Source: JBAZOJ01 sp041648755
GTDB lineage: Bacteria > Planctomycetota > B143-G9
NCBI GenBank assembly: GCA_041648755.1
Contig: JBAZOJ010000063.1
Span: 1 to 15,421 of the forward strand
DNA: 15,421 bases
Direction of reading: 5' to 3'
A program made the translations under genes and the position numbers. The notes beneath the pieces are model-generated. The model was not told where the DNA came from. It saw nothing but the letters and a program-made list of their open reading frames with translations, and did no database searches. Shown here in pieces: positions 14,543 through 15,421 of the stretch. Each line of letters starts with the position of its first letter. Position 1 is the stretch's first letter.

Positions 14543-14587
14543 AAGGCATCAACTGAGAATTACGCTGGTCGTCGGCTTCAGGCTCTG

Positions 14588-15421
14588 CTAAAATCGGCCA
14601 GGGGAGTGAGGCAGGGACAAGCTAATCCTCCTGGCGATCTCAATAGCAAGGTCCTTGAAGTCGGATCTGCACGAGCGCACAGCGTCCATGTGTCCGCCGA
14701 TTGCCCCGTCAGCAGGAAGAAGATCGAAAATCGGCTTCCTCGCTTCCATCGCCAAGGGCATCAGGCTTCGATAATGCTTCAGAAGAGCGAGCCTGTTGGG
14801 ATCCTGATCGGGCAGTATTCCGGTGGGCGGATCCGGTTCACCCAGGATCGCCGAGCTATATACTGTAGGTATCTGTCGGGCCCAGCGATCATAAGCTTTG
14901 GTGGGCCTGTCGAGCCTGATAGCGAACTGACTTAGAACATAGCCGACAGGCTGCATCCCGCCAGACGGCAGGGAAATGCTCTCGAAAGGCTTCCCTTGGG
15001 CTTTGCTTTTGCGCTCATTCCACTCAATCCTCCATTTGCGTAGAGTCGGGCCGAGGTTTTTCAATCCCTGCAGTGAGAACAGGTCCGGCGCGAGCGGTAC
15101 GACAACATAGTTGGCAGCGATCAGAGCGGCGCGGTTGATCGCGCCGAGATTGGGACCAACGTCCATCAGGACAATGTCGGCTGAAAGTTGGGAGGCAGCG
15201 GACTCGATGATCGTATGGAAAGCAGAGGTATGGCGGAAAGCGGCTGGATCCTTGTCACTGCATCTTGGCCACGCATCGGACAACCTTTCTTCGAACCCTG
15301 ACATTCCGAGGTCGCCGACGATAAGACCCATACCGTCTCCGACGGTTTCGACATGCACATCCGCGACGTAACCAGTACCATCGAGGATCGGCTGGATAGC
15401 GCCGAGGACTGACTTTGGGTG
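14588..15421 (-). CDS. ParA-family ATPase, N-terminus off the window
   Basis: 277 residues of a ParA/MinD-type ATPase are visible; the frame is open to the right edge, so the P-loop (KGGxGKT) lies outside. What is visible fits the family: ILDGTGYVADVHVETVGDG upstream of the apparent GTG at 15358, LIVGDLGMSGFEERLSDAW, then the Walker B region ADIVLMDVGPNLGAINRAAL and VVVPLAPDLFSLQGLKNLGP. The GTG at 15358 should not be taken as the start, since conserved-looking sequence continues in front of it. Such proteins position DNA or large complexes, or control partner proteins. No ParB or centromere-like site is in the window. It ends facing the small coiled-coil gene. Confidence 0.9.
   Translation of the reverse strand, partial: HPKSVLGAIQPILDGTGYVADVHVETVGDGMGLIVGDLGMSGFEERLSDAWPRCSDKDPAAFRHTSAFHTIIESAASQLSADIVLMDVGPNLGAINRAALIAANYVVVPLAPDLFSLQGLKNLGPTLRKWRIEWNERKSKAQGKPFESISLPSGGMQPVGYVLSQFAIRLDRPTKAYDRWARQIPTVYSSAILGEPDPPTGILPDQDPNRLALLKHYRSLMPLAMEARKPIFDLLPADGAIGGHMDAVRSCRSDFKDLAIEIARRISLSLPHSPGRF

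Larger units (their letters stand above)
14258..14587. other. Gap between convergent genes: tandem repeat and hairpin cluster
   Basis: This 330-nt gap has no supported gene. It holds a 13-nt direct repeat and four consecutive perfect hairpins (see the separate entries). One reading frame on the plus strand (14446-14550) has coding-like text near its end (AAEQASAKEAPPEVPEPPGK) but no start codon. It could be a gene remnant or the by-product of the hairpins. Confidence 0.5.

Overview
This is a stretch of bacterial chromosome of moderately high GC. It carries two standard DNA-maintenance genes (recG, rmuC), a complete FecCD/BtuCDF-type ABC importer, one tRNA, and several secreted proteins with no clear assignment. 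The mix of housekeeping genes with a leucine-rich-repeat (LRR) protein and a cluster of secreted orphans fits an uncultured or deep-branching Gram-negative-type lineage (PVC-, Hydrogenedentes- or Sumerlaea-like would fit). The sequence alone does not settle the phylum. I see no transposase, CRISPR array, rRNA or phage gene.

Layout. (1) 1-1325, plus strand: an LRR protein whose true start may lie off the left edge. (2) 1501-7065, minus strand: a tightly packed run recG > DUF58/vWA protein > BtuF-like binding protein > FecCD permease > ATPase. Its genes overlap by 4 or 16 nt or are separated by 1 or 10 nt. It has one visible promoter directly in front of recG, so close that the mRNA would be almost leaderless. 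(3) 7290-8411, plus strand: a secreted protein of unknown function with a C-terminal membrane anchor, diverging from recG and converging on rmuC. (4) 8433-10849, minus strand: rmuC, and upstream of it an alpha/beta hydrolase-fold protein whose expected nucleophile serine is alanine. (5) 10997-11082: tRNA-Leu(CAA) with its own strong promoter. (6) 11529-13845, plus strand: two secreted proteins separated by one base, the first with the outline of a diverged formylglycine-generating-enzyme (FGE/SUMF1)-like fold, the second unrecognised. A small coiled-coil protein follows (13925-14257). (7) 14258-14587: a gap holding a short tandem repeat and four consecutive perfect hairpins. (8) 14588-15421, minus strand: the C-terminal part of a ParA-family ATPase running off the right edge.

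How the genes may work together. The three transporter genes form one importer, probably for a corrinoid or iron chelate. Being cotranscribed with recG and a lone DUF58 gene is unusual. The 11529/12358 pair is probably one functional unit at the cell envelope: both have signal peptides followed by the same AEQAEL motif. The points most worth following up are the catalytically altered hydrolase, the FGE-like/orphan secreted pair, the hairpin cluster next to parA, and the very short leaders of recG and the hydrolase.
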